Assembly: GCA_023846275.1 (NCBI GenBank) | Contig: CM043871.1 | Coordinates: 26,318,569-26,382,568 of the forward strand | Source: Vanilla planifolia | Taxonomy: Eukaryota > Streptophyta > Magnoliopsida > Asparagales > Orchidaceae | Reading direction: 5' to 3' | Length of the DNA stretch: 64,000 nt | Part shown: positions 63,201 through 64,000 of the stretch, piece by piece | Position numbering within the stretch: position 1 is the first letter of the stretch | How the letters are laid out: the number at the start of each line of letters is the position of its first letter | Notes under the pieces: model-generated | Told to the model about the DNA's origin: nothing | Databases searched by the model: none | What the model saw: only the letters and a program-made list of their open reading frames with translations | Made by a program: the position numbers and the translations under genes

Positions 63201-64000
63201 AGTTTCCCTCATAACAAACCTATACCATTGTCTTTGTGCTCAAACATAAACAACGCCTACATAACTGTACAAAACAATGCTGTGGTTTTTCTAAAGTTTA
63301 CAGTAGCTTCTTCACAAACATAATAACACTAATAAATGAAGAGACTAGAGAACTGGACAGCTATGCAAATTCCATTGCACTATTATTTCACATCCTTTCC
63401 AGTAGTAATAACCACAAAAATGTAGGAATAAGAGATCATCATGCAACTCAGATTAATATTATATTAAGTACACTGGGCAAAATTTAGTTTGAGATAAGCT
63501 TCATATGATAAGCACTAAAAGTATCCGTATTGATAAAGCATTGGAAAGAAACTTTAGCATACCTGTAATAGCTGGACAGGGGCTTCATTAGTTTTTTGCT
63601 GGTTCTCAGTAGTGCAATAATAAGAGTACAAAACCATTCCCACAACTGCTACGAAAATGCCAGTTATATTTCTCCAGCTAAATGGATCATGAAGTAAAAC
63701 ATAGCCAAACGCTAGAACTAAGCATGTTTTGAGATGACCCAAAACTTGATATGTGACTGGAGATGTTTTCCCAATAACAAGAAAGGTACTGAAGTTCACA
63801 GAGACTGAGATTAGACACGATAATATAATAAAGACCTGTAAAAAGTTAAAATTTAAGTTGGCATTAGATAACTTGCAAATAGAATGCTAGCTAAAACATT
63901 TATTAAAAATAGAATAAGTTCTACCAACCAGAACTAGAGGCGTGTATTTGAATGCAAATACATTCTCTTTAGTGAGAAGTCCATCAAGAAAAGGACCAAC
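60252..64000 (-). CDS. UXT: UDP-xylose transporter (UXT type), C-terminal part
   Basis: Three exons on the minus strand: 64000-63929 (continuing beyond the window), 63835-63563 and 60374-60252 (stop TGA). They are phase 0 at each junction and encode the last 155 aa. The sequence VGPFLDGLLTKENVFAFKYT, then NFSTFLVIGKTSPVTYQVLG, HLKTCLVLAFGYVLLHDPFS and WRNITGIFVAVVGMVLYSYY is the signature C-terminal half of the plant NST-KT nucleotide-sugar transporter clade that carries UDP-xylose from cytosol into the Golgi lumen for cell-wall xylan synthesis. About four hydrophobic helices are visible. The last exon is a hydrophilic tail ending APVWSSNKDLQA. The final intron (60375-63562, 3.19 kb) holds an LTR-like duplication and a copia relic. 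Which of the UXT paralogues this is cannot be told from the fragment. Confidence 0.88.
60985..62185 (+). repeat. Pair of diverged direct repeats, LTR-like, about 0.55 kb each
   Basis: Copy 1 is about 60985-61530 and copy 2 about 61632-62185. Shared landmarks keep a constant offset of about 650 bp: TATTTTGTAYATAA (60998 and 61645), AAAGCACTAGG (61278 and 61927), CTATAAATA (61468 and 62123) and a GTTTG-rich end (61503 and 62158). A third partial copy of the first landmark is at 60876-60950. Each copy has a TATA-like box followed by a downstream tail, as in LTR promoters. There is almost no internal region, so this is either a TRIM-like miniature element or tandem solo LTRs. It lies inside the final UXT intron. 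Confidence 0.55.
62580..63110 (+). mobile_element. Ty1/copia RNase H relic
   Basis: Plus-strand translation, with frame changes, gives the C-terminal part of a copia polyprotein. About 62704-62750 reads SHIDANWAYCLDDP (usual form SDADWAGCLDDR). About 62786-62840 reads LIYWSSKKQLAISRSSTEVE (usual form WSSKKQ--VSRSSTEAE). About 62975-63030 reads RDKVANKDLIVKFIS (usual form RDKVAAGDL-VKFI). The tail resembles LSKPHIELLNSKL. It is antisense to the transporter gene and not functional. No LTRs were linked to it. Confidence 0.75.

Overview
This is nuclear DNA from a flowering plant. Seven protein-coding genes with spliceosomal introns sit in very AT-rich sequence full of decayed retrotransposons. 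Most were recovered by joining exons whose splice phases agree, because most single open frames here are too short to reveal them. The short GC-rich coding exons (PRA1 and the 80-aa gene) against AT-rich flanks suggest a non-grass monocot, but I cannot fix the genus.

Layout, left to right. (1) About 1.1-12.9 kb, minus: a gene resembling the meiotic crossover factor HEIP1, nine exons readable, 3' end not found. (2) 13.5-14.2 kb, plus: an intronless PRA1-family membrane protein, divergent from HEIP1 across a promoter interval of about 0.5 kb. (3) 15.5-17.9 kb, minus: a PLS-class, E-type pentatricopeptide repeat protein with a spliced 5' leader. (4) 19.3-31.8 kb, minus: a complete ten-exon RDM4/DMS4 (IWR1-type) gene encoding 356 aa. 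(5) 31.8-40.7 kb: gene-poor, with microsatellites, minisatellites and a GC-richer repeat island at 37.7-38.6 kb. (6) 40.7-41.0 kb, plus: a two-exon gene for an 80-aa single-pass membrane protein. (7) 41.8-57.5 kb, minus: an eight-exon PAP/OAS1-type nucleotidyltransferase (783 aa) whose first intron is 11.35 kb. (8) 60.3-64 kb, minus: the last three exons of a UDP-xylose transporter (UXT-type), running off the right edge.

Spliced lengths close exactly in frame for RDM4 (1071 nt), the nucleotidyltransferase (2352 nt) and the 80-aa gene (243 nt). The nine HEIP1 exons sum to 756 nt and stay in phase.

The host genes are inflated by transposons in their introns. A non-LTR (LINE) reverse transcriptase relic and a Ty3/gypsy pol relic lie in RDM4. 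Ty3/gypsy RNase H-integrase remains and a tandem satellite lie in the nucleotidyltransferase intron. A Ty1/copia RNase H relic and an LTR-like duplication lie in the transporter intron. The most distinctive element is the satellite at 52.5-53.6 kb: about 17 monomers of about 66 bp organised as two higher-order units of eight monomers (about 530 bp). It lies downstream of the gypsy integrase in the element's own orientation. The genes do not form one pathway; they look like ordinary euchromatic neighbours. No CRISPR array, rRNA or tRNA gene was seen.
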